Positions 27,550 through 38,800 of a DNA stretch of 64,000 bases are shown here, piece by piece (the stretch's first letter is position 1; the number at the start of each line of letters is the position of its first letter). Origin of the DNA: Bradyrhizobium sp. C9. GTDB lineage: Bacteria; Pseudomonadota; Alphaproteobacteria; Rhizobiales; Xanthobacteraceae. The position numbers and the translations under genes are program-made. The stretch is taken from assembly GCF_002532045.1 (NCBI RefSeq), contig NZ_NWTG01000005.1, positions 248,001-312,000 on the forward strand. Direction: 5' to 3'. The notes beneath the pieces are model-generated. The model was not told where the DNA came from. It saw only the letters and a list, made by a program, of their open reading frames with translations, and searched no databases.

Positions 27550-28005
27550 TCATCCCACCCGTAAACGCTGGACCAGCGCGTTGTCTGAAGCGCGCTCGAA
27601 AACCCAATCAGCGGCGATGCACTCGAAGGTGTTATCGCGAAAATAGAACAGGAAGTGACGCGCCGGATTCGCAGCACCACCCGCAATCCTCCAATCCATT
27701 GGGTCCATCAAGTGAGGGTCCGGACCTGCGATCTCGTAGAACTCGCCCCACTCCGGCGCCAACTTGCTGTAGCGACATTGCCCGCGATACCAACCTTCGT
27801 CATTTGTGGCGCCCAGGCGATACCGGGAGCAGTTCACGAAACGCAGTACTCCTTCATCTTCCTCCGCAAAGCATGTGAATTGAAAAGAGTTCAGCAAGAA
27901 GCGGAGAACTACATCGTGACCTGATACGGCAACTCTCGGATACGGGGCATTCGGCTCCGCATTCCACCCCCCGTTCAATTTTCGAAATGACAACTGCGTC
28001 GACAT
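27550..28005 (-). CDS. Hypothetical protein in mobile remnant
   Basis: A 151-residue protein rich in aromatic residues (FLLNSFQFTCFAEEDEG, EWGEFYEIAG, FLFYFRDNTFECIAADW) with a mixed beta pattern, no signal peptide and no membrane segment. The regular distribution of hydrophobic residues supports a real protein. The frame extends to 28095 through the direct repeat; the ATG at 28005 is preferred. I do not recognise the family. Confidence 0.55.
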   Translation of the reverse strand: MSTQLSFRKLNGGWNAEPNAPYPRVAVSGHDVVLRFLLNSFQFTCFAEEDEGVLRFVNCSRYRLGATNDEGWYRGQCRYSKLAPEWGEFYEIAGPDPHLMDPMDWRIAGGAANPARHFLFYFRDNTFECIAADWVFERASDNALVQRLRVG

Positions 28006-28067
28006 GGCGCCCCAAAATGATGGCGGGTGAACAGAAGTGAGGTGCTGGGATTGGCTCCACGAACCGT

Positions 28068-28092
28068 CGGTGTGCCAATAGTGTGCCACGGG
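28068..28092 (+). repeat. 25-bp direct repeat, copy 2 (GTGTGCC-rich)
   Basis: CGGTGTGCCAATAGTGTGCC followed by ACGGG; partner of the copy at 27470. The pair flanks the hypothetical gene at 27550-28005, which could be a separately acquired segment. Confidence 0.6.
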
Positions 28093-28292
28093 CATTGTCT
28101 AGCAACGCAACTAGATGCGCGTGCTGAGCTTTTTCGACGCGTTGCATCTATACTGATTTCGTTGGGTTTTTTTAGGGATGGTTCGATTATCTAGCCAGTT
28201 TTGGCAGTCCTTTGCTACCAAATTTGCTACGGAACCGGCTCGCGCGACGGGCCTTGCGATTCGTAGCAAATCAAGTGCGAAGGATGACCCAA

Positions 28293-28748
28293 ATGCGCGT
28301 CATGCTAGATAGCAACGTCTACGATTTGCTGCTCGAAAACTCAGCTCTGTTTGAGCAAGTGGATCGCGCGGTCAGAGCCGGCCAACTCGATCTGCTCACA
28401 ACACACGTCCAGCTGGACGAGCTAAGCCTCATCAAGGACCAAGCAAAGCGCGAGGCCGTGCTGGAGTTAGCTATCACCTTCGTGAAGGTGCCGACCGCTG
28501 GTGCCGTTTGGGATGTTTCCAAGTGGGACGATGCTAGTTGGGGCGACGATACAGGTCGGCTCGATGCAATGATTGGCGGCAATCCGAAGCATGCCGAGGA
28601 TGCGCTTATCGCCGCCACTGCGGACGCTGAGGCGGAAGTGCTTGTGACGAACGAAACCAGGCTACCAGGACGAGTGAAGCGCTTTGGCTTCACCGTCAAA
28701 GTCTGGTCGCCGAATCAGTTTTCTGAGTGGCTACGATCGCTCACTTGA
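28293..28748 (+). CDS. PIN-domain protein (putative ribonuclease)
   Basis: A 151-residue PIN-like nuclease. The first acidic residue is in RVMLDSNVYDLL (Asp6), the second region is HVQLDELSLI, the third is GGNPKHAEDALIAATA, and the C-terminal part has VLVTNETRLPGRVKRFG, all in the spacing of PIN domains. AAGGA lies nine bases before the ATG at 28293, which is preferred over 28284 and 28212. VapC-type toxins are shorter (about 130) and have an antitoxin upstream; none is visible here, so this may be an orphan or a non-toxin PIN protein. Confidence 0.72.
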   Translation: MRVMLDSNVYDLLLENSALFEQVDRAVRAGQLDLLTTHVQLDELSLIKDQAKREAVLELAITFVKVPTAGAVWDVSKWDDASWGDDTGRLDAMIGGNPKHAEDALIAATADAEAEVLVTNETRLPGRVKRFGFTVKVWSPNQFSEWLRSLT

Positions 28749-28865
28749 GCGACTTGGAAGCGAAGACGCGCGATCTCATCAGCGGCATCCCTAACCAGTC
28801 AACGTACGTGGTTGTCGGTGCGGATGCTGCCCGAGCACGCGCTCGCGCGCCAAAGCCTTATCGCT

Positions 28866-29183
28866 TCATTCCGATCGCAATTGTTCGGTATATAACTGGA
28901 AGCTGGTGGTTCCATCGGTGGCTTTTGTGCCCCAAGGGATCGAAGTAGTGACATCAGCTATCTCGCGCCCAGCGTCATCTTGATGTCTTGCTATGATTTC
29001 GCACGCAACAAGACCGGGCTGAGGAAATTCGCTGTCGGGCGCCAAGTGAGCAACAGTGAGCACTGGCGCCTTTTCGATTATTGTCCATTCTCTATCGAAC
29101 CTATCCGCGAAGCGGCACTCGGCATATCCCGGAAAATCATCACTGATCCATCTGATGATCTGGACACGGATATGCATTGTCAT
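28866..29183 (-). CDS. Hypothetical protein, small beta-rich family
   Basis: A 105-residue protein (pattern IIRWISDDFPGYAECRF, REWTIIEKAPVLT, PQPGLVACEIIARHQD, IPWGTKATDGTTSFQLY). Alternating strands and conserved-looking Gly/Pro/Trp positions suggest a compact beta fold. AGGGG precedes the ATG at 29183. I recall similar short proteins scattered in many bacteria, but no function. Confidence 0.6.
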   Translation of the reverse strand: MTMHIRVQIIRWISDDFPGYAECRFADRFDREWTIIEKAPVLTVAHLAPDSEFPQPGLVACEIIARHQDDAGREIADVTTSIPWGTKATDGTTSFQLYTEQLRSE

Positions 29184-29669
29184 GGCGTGCCCCTGCGTAC
29201 TTCAGCCGCCGCTTGGCAACTGCCCCTTTCATATCAGGCCAAGCGTCCATCATCGCCTTTTTGGCCCGGCTCAGACCTCCGGTCCGCTTTCGCGCCGCGA
29301 GCGCCGATCTCGTCGTTGACCTGAGCGAGTTGATTATAGAGCAACTACAGAGAATTGTGTTGATGCGATCAGAGATGGCTCGAAGCCATCACCAAAAGAC
29401 GCGAATGCATTTGCTATGATTTTGCTACGAGACGCAGGTGCACTCGCACTAACCTGTTGCGATCGCGCAAAAATCGCGCTTGTCCGTCCCGTCCATCATC
29501 GGAGCCACAGAGAATCGATAGTCTTGCGATTTCAATTACTTACCTTAGGTCTCAACAGGATGAACCATGAACGTGTACACGCCAAACTAGCCGAATTTGC
29601 ACACGCTTGTACCCGTTTTGACCTTTGAGTGCACACGTAGCGCACACGATTTGGGGAGTGCACACGACC
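29184..29669. other. Non-coding stretch in mobile remnant
   Basis: Nearly 490 bases with no convincing gene. Near the right end three GCACAC boxes occur within 70 bases (about 29597-29666), facing the opposite way to the GTGTGCC boxes beside dusA. A short frame at 29416-29628 has no recognisable pattern. Confidence 0.4.
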
Positions 29670-29770
29670 GTGGCCAGCTTCACTCAGTTGCCGTCCGGGA
29701 ACTGGCGCGTCCAGGTAAGAATCGTTACGTGGCCGAAACCTTCTGCCGCCGCAAGGACCGCGAGGAATGA
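29670..29770 (+). pseudogene. Frameshifted N-terminal fragment of a phage-type integrase
   Basis: Starting at the GTG at 29670 the translation reads VASFTQLPSGNWRVQV. After a shift of frame near 29715 it continues as NRYVAETFCRRKDREE and stops at 29770. Joined, this is the typical opening of alphaproteobacterial tyrosine integrases (a SAM-like, AP2-like DNA-binding arm). The catalytic domain is missing, so this is a decayed remnant. Confidence 0.7.
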
Positions 29771-29801
29771 AGGCGTCATGAAGCTTCTGCAAGACGGCTC
29801 G

Positions 29802-32800
29802 TCACCAGGAGACCTTGGCTCCGATGAAGCCCGCAATGCTCGGCGTCCGGTACAGGTCTGCTCTCACATCGGCCGATACCGAGACGTTTCGATCCAGCGC
29901 GACCTTCGCGCCGAGATTGATGCGAGCCAGATCGGTCGGAGCCAGCGCGCCATCGATAACGAAGTCAAATCCTGGCGCCGCGATGAACGACGGGTTCACG
30001 GTCCGGTGCGGCAGGAATTCGTGAACCCAGGTGGCACGCGCCCAAGCGTAGAGCGAGCCGCCATTCGCCAGCAACTGGGTGGTATCGATCTGTGCGCCGA
30101 TGAAAGTCGGGACCGAGTTGACGTTCCGGCTCGCGAACGACAGGCCGATGAAGCTCGGCGCGCCGTTGTTGTTCTCGGTGAAGCCATTCATCCAGTACGA
30201 CGTGAAATTCAGGCCGGCCAGCGGCGTCACATTGTAGTCGCCGAAGCGGTACTTGTAACCCCCCTCGAACATGCCGCTGACGGAGTAGCTGTTGAAGGTC
30301 CCGAGCAGATGTTCGGCAAATCCCGGAATTGGCGCAACTGACGACCCGAATAGCGGCGGCAACACCGTGCCCGGGATAGCTGCGAAGCGGCTCTCGGTAT
30401 TGGTGAAGTATTCAAGGCCGAGCGAGCCCATGACATAGGCGTTGTCGAAGCGCTTCGCAGCATAGCCTGCGATGTGGCTGCCCTCGACGCTGTCGTTGGT
30501 ATCGCGCCCGGGTATCTTGACCCACGCCTTGCCATACCCGACCGCGACACCGGCCATCAGGGTCGGATCGAACTGATAGTCGAGACCGCTGGTGAATCCA
30601 CCGCCCGCCGATGACGTAGCCGCCGTTCCGATCGTCGGATTGCCCGAATAGCGCCAGTCACCTCCGTTCAGCGTCGTCCAGATTCGCCAGGTCCGCTGGC
30701 CCGGAGATTTCGCGTAATTCGGGAAACCATTGCCGGGCGCCGCCGCGTAACTCATCCGCCCCCCGTCATAGAAGGTCAGGCTGTTGGGATCGTTCCTGTC
30801 ATTGTCGAACATCCAGAACCGGGCCTGGCTCAGGATCGACGAGTGGAACATGTCGTTGGCCGAGATCGCGGTCTGCTCGACTGCGGCCACGCCTTCGCCC
30901 GACAGCGTGTCGTACACCGCACCCAGCACGTCCACGGTCGGCTGATAGAACAATGCCGCCGCGATCGGACGGAAGGTCTGTACATGCGCTGTCTGGATGG
31001 CGTTGACTGCGTTGCCGACGGAATGCTGGTTCTGGGTCAAGCCGGAGGGCGAGTAGTCGATCGAGTATTTCAGATCAATATCAGTCGCATTCGGATAGAC
31101 CAGCGAGTACTGCGCAACAGCGGTCTGTTGAGCCTGCGCAATCAGGTTTGGATGGGTCTCGCCCCCGGCAGCCGAAATGATCGTCAATGTATTGGTGCCC
31201 GGTGTAGCGTCACCCGCATTGCCGATATTGACCACGACAGCGCCAGAGACATTCGCCGTTCCCGTCGCGTTCAGCCGATCCGCGGTGGCAGACTTCAGAT
31301 CCAGATCGACGCCGAAATACCCGCAGGTGCTGGTCGGCAGGCCGAAGGCGCCGCAGGAACCAGCTGCGGTCTGCACGAAGTTTCCATTCAGATTGGTGGT
31401 CAAGACGTTGAACAAGGCGCCCGGCGAAAGCAGGCCTTCGTTGGTCAGGACGTTGCCGGCCGCAGGTCCGCCGAGATTGATGGCGGCACCGGCGTCGAAC
31501 ACACCAGCCATCAGCGACGGATTGTTGTTGTAGGGCTTGTTGTCGATCGAGTTCGTGCCGGTCCCGAGGTCGATCGATCCGATCATGTGACCGAAACTCG
31601 TGATCGCCTCGTTGCCGACCCCGCCCCTCACCGCCGTGCCGTTGATGCCGGCCATCGTCGCAAGCAGGGCGTAGCTCGTCAGCGTGTTGTTTGCGCCGCC
31701 GACAATGGTCACCGCATTGGTCGTCGTTGCACCGTCGCCGCTGCCGAGCACGGACTGAGCGGTGCCGAGCCCGGCGTTGCCGAGCGTGATGCCGATGTTG
31801 CCGCCGACACCCAGAGCGTTGACCGACTGGGCGTAGATCGCGCTCGAACCGGCACCGGTCACGACAACATTCGCTTGTGCGTTGATGGTCACCGCGCCCG
31901 CGACGCCCGCCCCACCGACGCTGCCGGCGAACGGTCCGCTCGCGCCGGGCGCATTTGCAAAAGCGCCACCGCCGACGATGCCGCCGCCGCCCGCAATCGA
32001 CTGCGCGATGATCCCGTGTGCACCGGCGCCAGTCGTCGTGATCGCGCCATTCGTGGTCACGCTGACGTTGCCGCCATTGCCGCCACCGCCGCCCACGCCG
32101 CCGGTGACCGCCGATGCGGTCGCAGTGCCATCCGAACCAAATGCCATCTGCAAGCCGCCGCCGCCGCCGATCGACTGCGCGACGACCGCGTGGGCGCCGT
32201 TGCCAGTCGTCGAGACCAACTGCGTTGCTATCGTCACGGCTCCGCCATCGCCCGCGGCACCGCCACCGGCGCCGATCTTGACGCCTCCCGACGAGCCAAC
32301 GCCGAAGGCCTCGGCGACACCGCCGCCGCCGCCGATTGATTGCCCGAGCACACCGATCGCCCCCGTGCCGGTCGTGAACACCGAGCCGCCGGCGCCCATA
32401 TTGACCGCGTCGCCCTTGCCGCCGGCGCCGCCGATCGCACCGATGACGAAGCTCGAGACCGTGGGGTTCTCGCTGCCGCCGCTCCAGAAGCCGGCGAAGC
32501 CACCGCCGCCGCCGATCGATTGGCCGAGCAGGCCTACCGAACCGACACCGCTCGTCGAGACAGTCTGCGTCGCATTGAAGGTCACCGATTGAGCAAGACC
32601 GCCCGCGCCGCCGAGCCCGCCCACCGCGAAGCTGACGCCGTTGGCACCCACGTTGGTGCCGGTCGGTGTCGTGAAGCCGACATAGCCGCCGCCGCCGCCG
32701 ATCGACTGCGCCATCAGGCCAGCGGCGAGCGCACCCGACGTTGCGACAGCCCCCGTGAAGCTCGGCAGATTGACCGTTCCGCCATTGCCGACGGCGCCTT

Positions 32801-35800
32801 CCGAACCTCCAGCAGTAAGGGCAATCCCCAGCGGCGTTCCGGTCACCACGCCGAATGCCAGGATCGCGTTGCCGCCGCCACCGCCGACCGACTGCACCAC
32901 CGCCCCGGCCGCCAGATTGCCCGAGGTCATGATGTTCCCGGTATTGCTGAATGCGACCGCGGCACCCGAGCCGCCATTGGTGCTGGTCCCACCGGCGATC
33001 GCCTTGAGCACACCGACACCGGTACCGACCGAGATGTCTCCGGTGGCGCCGTCCGCGCCGCCGCCACCGCCGATCGACTGACCGATCAGACCAATTGCGC
33101 CTTCGCCTGTTGTCGTCGTTGGATTGGCATTGGTGGTGGTCAGAAGATTGCCGTTACCGCTGATGCCGCCCGTGGCGCCGACCATCGCGGTGATACCACC
33201 GCCCATCGTCGTCAGCGGATCCGGAACCGAGATCGCACCATTGCCGCCGCCGCCGCCGATCGATTGTGCCAACATGCCGTAGGACAGCGCACCCGAGGTG
33301 AGCAGCACACCGCCGCTGACGTCGACGATCACCTTGCCCTTGGCGCCGCCCGCCCCGTTCGAAGAGCCGCCGACGTTCACTTCTGCACCGAGTGCGCCGC
33401 CGTTCTGCGCCGAGATCGCCCAGGCCGAGTTGCCGCCACCACCGCCAATCGATTGTGCCAGCACGCTAACCGAATCGTCGGCCAACGTCTGGATACTGCC
33501 CGTGCTCTTGACGGTCACATCGCCGCCGTCGCCACCGTTACCGCCGTGGCCGCCGACGTTGTTTGACATCTGCCCGCCACCACCGCCGGTGAGGCTGAGC
33601 GCGCCGGCAAATCCGCCCGAGCCGCCGCCTCCGCCGATCGATTGCGCGAGCACGCCGACCGAGCCTGCGCCCTTGACGACGATGATACCCGTATTGGTGA
33701 CCGTGACCGCGCCGCCATTGCCGCCATTGCCTCCACCGCCACCAACGTTCGACACCATGCCACCCGAGCCGCTTGCCAGTGTGCCGGCCACCGTGAAGCC
33801 GCCATTGCCGCCGCCACCACCGACCGACTGCGCATAGATGCCGTAGGAGAGCTTGCCTTCGGTCACGATCTGACCCGAATTGGTCACCGACACGAGATCG
33901 GCCGAGCCACCGCCACCGCCGCCACCGCCGATGCTTGTGGTCGTGCTGTTGCCGCCCGATCCCGAGGCGGCCAGCGAGAAGCCACCATTGCCGCCACCGC
34001 CGCCGATCGACTGTGCGAGCACACCGATCGAGCGATCGTTCGTGGTGTGAATCAACCCGGTGTTATCGACCGTGACCTGCCCACCATTGCCGGCACCGGC
34101 GCCCGAGCCACCGACCGTGTTGGTGAGGGTCGATCCATTGCCGACATTGAACGCGCCGGCGAAACCGCCCGAACCACCACCCCCGCCCACCGATTGCGCA
34201 AAGACGCCAATCGATGCGGCGCCGTTGGTAACGATCTGACCGTCATTGGTGACCTTCACCGCGCTGGCCAGGCCGCCGCCGCCGCCCGCGCCGCCACCGA
34301 CGGTCGAACTCGCGTCGCCGCCGAGATTGAGCGTACCGTCGACCGCAAATCCACCGTTGCCGCCACCACCGCCGATCGACTGCGCCTGGATGCCGTGGGC
34401 CATTGCACCGTCAGTAAAGATGAGCCCGGTCGACGTGTTGGTGACGGTGACGTCAAGACCGATGCCTCCCCCACCACCTGAACCGCCTACGGAGGAACTG
34501 GCCGACTTCGCCTGCGAGACGCCACTGCCGATCGCGAAACCGCCATTGCCGCCGCCGCCGCCCACCGATTGCGCAAAGATGCCGGTCGCGCTGGTGCCGG
34601 TGGTCGCGATCTGCGCGGTGTTTGTGACATTCACCGAGTTGCCAGCGCCGCCGCCGGCACCCGCACCGCCGAGCGTGCTGCCGAGGCTCGCACCGCTAGC
34701 GCTGACGCTGGCGCCGATCGCAAACCCGCCGGCGCCGCCGCCGCCACCGACCGACTGCGCGAAGATGCCGAGGGCGCCCTTTCCGGTCGTGCCGATATTG
34801 GCGTCGTTGGTGACGGTGACGACACCGGCGCCACCGGCCGCCCCTCCGGCGCCGCCGCCGACCTTCGCATTCGAGTCGTTGTTCAGCGAGGCCGCGGCAC
34901 CGATCGAAAACGCGCCATTGCCGCCGCCACCGCCGATCGATTGCGCCTCGATGCCGTAGGAGTACATGCCCGACGTCATGATGACGCCGCCTGCATGGTT
35001 GTTCACGGTGACGTCGCCGCCGATGCCGGCCGTGCCGCCATTGCCGCCGACGCTCTGGCTGCCGGCATTCGCGGTCGATCCCGCCGCCGAGATTCCGAAC
35101 GCGCCGCTGCCGCCACCGCCGCCGATCGACTGCGCCAGGATGCCGATCGAGCTGTCCTGTTTGGTCACGATCCTTGCCGAGTTCTCGACCGTCACCAGCA
35201 TGGCGTTGCCGCCGCCGGCGCCATTGCCGCCGACCGAGTTGTCGAGCGCGGAGCCGTTGGCGCTGACCGAAGCGCTGACCGAGAAACCGCCGGAGCCGCC
35301 GCCGCCGCCAATCGATTCCGCGAAGATGCCGTGCGCGTTGAAGCCGTCGGTGGTGATGGTGTCGAAATTCTTGACGGTGACCGTGCCGCCGGTGCTGCCG
35401 GCGCCTGCGCCGCCGCCGCCAACAGTAGACTGGGCATCGCCGTTCAACGACAGGCCGGCGCCAATCGAGAAGCCGCCATTACCGCCGCCGCCGCCGATCG
35501 ATTGGGCTTCGATGCCATGGGCAAAGGCGCCTTTGGTGTCGATCGTGCCGCCAACATTGTTGTCGACTTCGACGGCCATCGCGAGGCCCGCTGAACCGCC
35601 CTGGCCGCCGACACCCTGGTTCACGCCCTTGGCTGACGAGGCCGCGGCCCCCAGGGAGAAGCCGCCATTGCCGCCGCCGCCACCAATCGACTGTGCGACG
35701 ATGCCGCCGGCATTTGCGCCATTCGCCGACAATGCGGCGCTGTTGGTGACCGTGACGGTGTTGGCGTCCGCACCGCTGCCACCATTGCCGCCCGTCGTGT

Positions 35801-38800
35801 TGTTGATCGCCTTGCCGTTCGAGCTGACGGACACGCCACCTGCGAAACCGCCGGTGCCGCCGCCGCCACCGATCGATTGCGCCAGAATAGCGATCGTGCC
35901 GTCACGCGGACCCAGCGTGCCGACGGAGATCGCCCCCGAGTTCGTCACCGTCACAGCGCCCGCCTTTTGGCCGGTGCCGGCGCCGCCGCCGGTCGTGCTC
36001 GCCGCGGAGTCGGTTCCAACGGAGAGGGAGCCGCTCACCGCAAAGCCGCCATTGCCGCCGCCGCCGCCGATCGACTGGGCGAGAATGCCGTGAGACAGCA
36101 AGCCCGTCGTGATGATCTGTGCGGCGTTGGTGACCGTGACATCCTTGCCCATGCCGCCGTTGCCGCCCGAACCGCCGACGGTATTGGTCGAGCTCTTGTC
36201 GCTCGAGCTGAACGCGGTGCCGACGCTGAAGCCGCCATTGCCGCCGCCGCCGCCGATCGATTGCGCGGTGATGCCGGCCGCGTTGTCGCCGAGTGTCAGG
36301 ATGAGCGATCCGGAGCCGTTCAGCCCCGATTGAACCGTGACCGTTCCGCCATCCGAACCAGGACCGCCCTTGCCGCCCATGGTGTTGGTGGTGGCGTCGC
36401 CGCCGAGACCAAGCGCAATCCCTCCGGAGAAGCCGCCGCTGCCGCCACCTCCGCCGATCGACTGCGCAACGATACCGCCTGAGCCGTTGCCAGTGGTGAG
36501 GATGGTGCCATCCGACTTGACGAGGACGTTACCAGCCGCGTTGCCGCCGCCGCCATCGCCGCCCGTCGCGTTGGTCACGCCTGCGCCGTTGGTCGAGAGC
36601 GATCCCGCGATCGCAAACCCGCCATTGCCGCCGCCGCCGCCGATCGACTGTGCGAGAATGCCAAATGACAGATCGCCGCCGGTGGTGACGTTCCCGACAT
36701 TGGTGACGTGAACGTCGCCGCTGGTATTGTTGCTGGCGCCGCCCTTGCCTCCGATCGCCTGTGCCGATCCCTTCGAGTCCGACACGGTCGCCGTCGCAGC
36801 AATCGCAAAACCGCCATTGCCGCCACCGCCACCAATCGACTGCGCGACGATGCCGCTGGAATTCCGGCCTGCAGTGCTGATAGCACCGTGGTTGGTGACA
36901 TCGACCATCAGGATGCCGGCCGTGCCGGAACTGCCACCCGCGCCCCCGCTGCCGCCGACCGTGTTGTTGGCGGCGTCTGAGCCCGCCGACAGGCTGACAC
37001 CGATCGAAAAGCCGCCATTGCCGCCGCCGCCGCCGATCGACTGCGCCAGGATGCCGACCGAATTGTCCTTCTCGGTTTTCACCGAAAGGCCGGTCAGGTC
37101 GGTCCCCGACGTCTGTTGCGTCGTGACCGTAACCTTGCTCGAATTGTTCCCGGTGCCACCGTTGCCGCCGACTGAGTTCAGGTCAGTCGAACCGCTGTAA
37201 GACAGCGATGCACCGATCGCGAAGCCGCCGTTGCCGCCGCCGCCACCCAGGGACTGCGCGAAGATACCGGTCGATTCACTGCCCTGCGTGTGCACCTCGC
37301 CAATGCTGGTGACCGTCACCGTGCCGCCGGTGCCTCCGGTGCCGCCAGTGCCGCCCTTGGACTTGCCAACCGAGTTGTAGTCCATGGTCGCCGAAGCGGC
37401 CAACGAGAAGCCGCCATTGCCGCCGCCGCCACCGACCGACTGGGCATAGATGCCCATCGAGCTGTCTTTCGTGGTCGTGATGTTGCCGATGCTCGTCACA
37501 TCGACCGCGCCACCGGAATTGCACTGTCCCCCTCCGGTGCATGAGCCGCCGTTGCCGCCAACCGCGCTCGCGATCGCAGCACCGCTGGCGAGTGCCAACG
37601 AGCCGGAAAAGCCGCCTTTGCCGCCAGAGCCGCCGATCGACTGCGCGAGAATGCCGTCCGAGCTCGGCCCCGACGTGAAGATGTTGCCAGTGCTGCCGAC
37701 GTGAACGGCGCCCGCCTTCGAGCCGGCGCCGCCGTCGCCACCGAACGCAAACGACGCCGAGCCGCCGCTGCTGATCGTGAGCGTGCCGCTGACGGCGAAG
37801 CCGCCATTGCCGCCACCGCCGCCGATCGATTGCGCGAGGATGCCTGCGGACTGCGCACCACTGGTGGTGATATTGCCGGTCGAGTCGATGCTGGCGAGAC
37901 CTGCGGTGCCGCCGCTGCCGCCTGCCCCACCGAACGCGAGCGAGAGCGCGCCGTTTTCAGAGCCGGAGGCCGCAATCGCGAAGCCGCCATTGCCGCCACC
38001 GCCGCCGATCGACTGCGCCACCAGGCCATTTGAAGAGAGACCCGACGTCGTGATCGCACCGGTCGACGTGACCTTGGCCGTGTTGGCGTCGGAGCCAGCA
38101 CCTCCGGTGCCCCCGAGGCTAATGCCGGCGCTCGCCATTCCGGACCCGGAAGCTGCGATCGCGAAGCCGGCATTGCCGCCGCCACCGCCGATCGATTGTG
38201 CGGCGACCGCATCGGAATGATCGCCATGGGTCGTGACCGCGCCATAGCTCGTGACGGTGACGACATCGGAGTTACTGCCGGAGCCGCCATCGCCGCCGAG
38301 GCCGACGCTGACCGCACCATAGCCGGCACCGCCGCCCGACAGCGAGAAGCCTCCATTGCCACCCTTGCCACCAACCGACTGGGCAAGGATGCCGTTCGAG
38401 TTGGCCTGCCAGGTTTCGATCGTATTGCTTGCCGTGGCAGCGCTGTTGTTGTTGACGGTCACGACGCCGCCGGCGCCGCCCGTGCCGCCGCTCGACGCGA
38501 ACGAAAGATTGACGCTGGCGAGGCCCGCACCGCTGAACGCACCGGCAAATCCGCCGTTGCCGCCGCCGCCACCGATCGACTGCGCGAGGATGCCGTTCGA
38601 TCCGGCGCCGGCGCCGCCGGAGACGCCAGTCGAGATGTTGCCGATGCTGGTCACGGTGACGGCCTTACCGTCAGCGCCATTGGCCCCGCTGCCGCTCTTG
38701 TCCAATGCAACCGCAACGCCGTTGGTTGCGGCGCCTGCAATCGAGAAACCGCCATTGCCGCCGCCGCCTCCGATCGACTGCGCGAAGATGCCGTTGGAGA

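Larger units (their letters stand above)
27365..29801. mobile_element. Degraded integrative element next to dusA
   Basis: A region of about 2.4 kb with visibly lower GC and less regular codon use than its flanks. It holds repeated GTGTGCC motifs at the dusA end, GCACAC motifs at the other end, three or fewer orphan genes (27550, 28293, 28866) and a frameshifted integrase N-terminus (29670-29770). The right boundary is arbitrary because the autotransporter gene begins there. Exact attachment duplications were not found by eye. Confidence 0.55.

Noticed and set aside
28727..28948. Small frame overlapping the PIN gene, possible antitoxin
   Set aside because: It starts at GTG inside the PIN gene end, lacks an antitoxin DNA-binding pattern and overlaps a better minus-strand gene.
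29416..29628. 70-codon frame in the mobile remnant
   Set aside because: No recognisable fold, no ribosome site, biased only by the local repeats.
26378..29801. tRNA gene as integration target near dusA
   Set aside because: No cloverleaf or conserved T-loop sequence was found; dusA itself is the more likely target.
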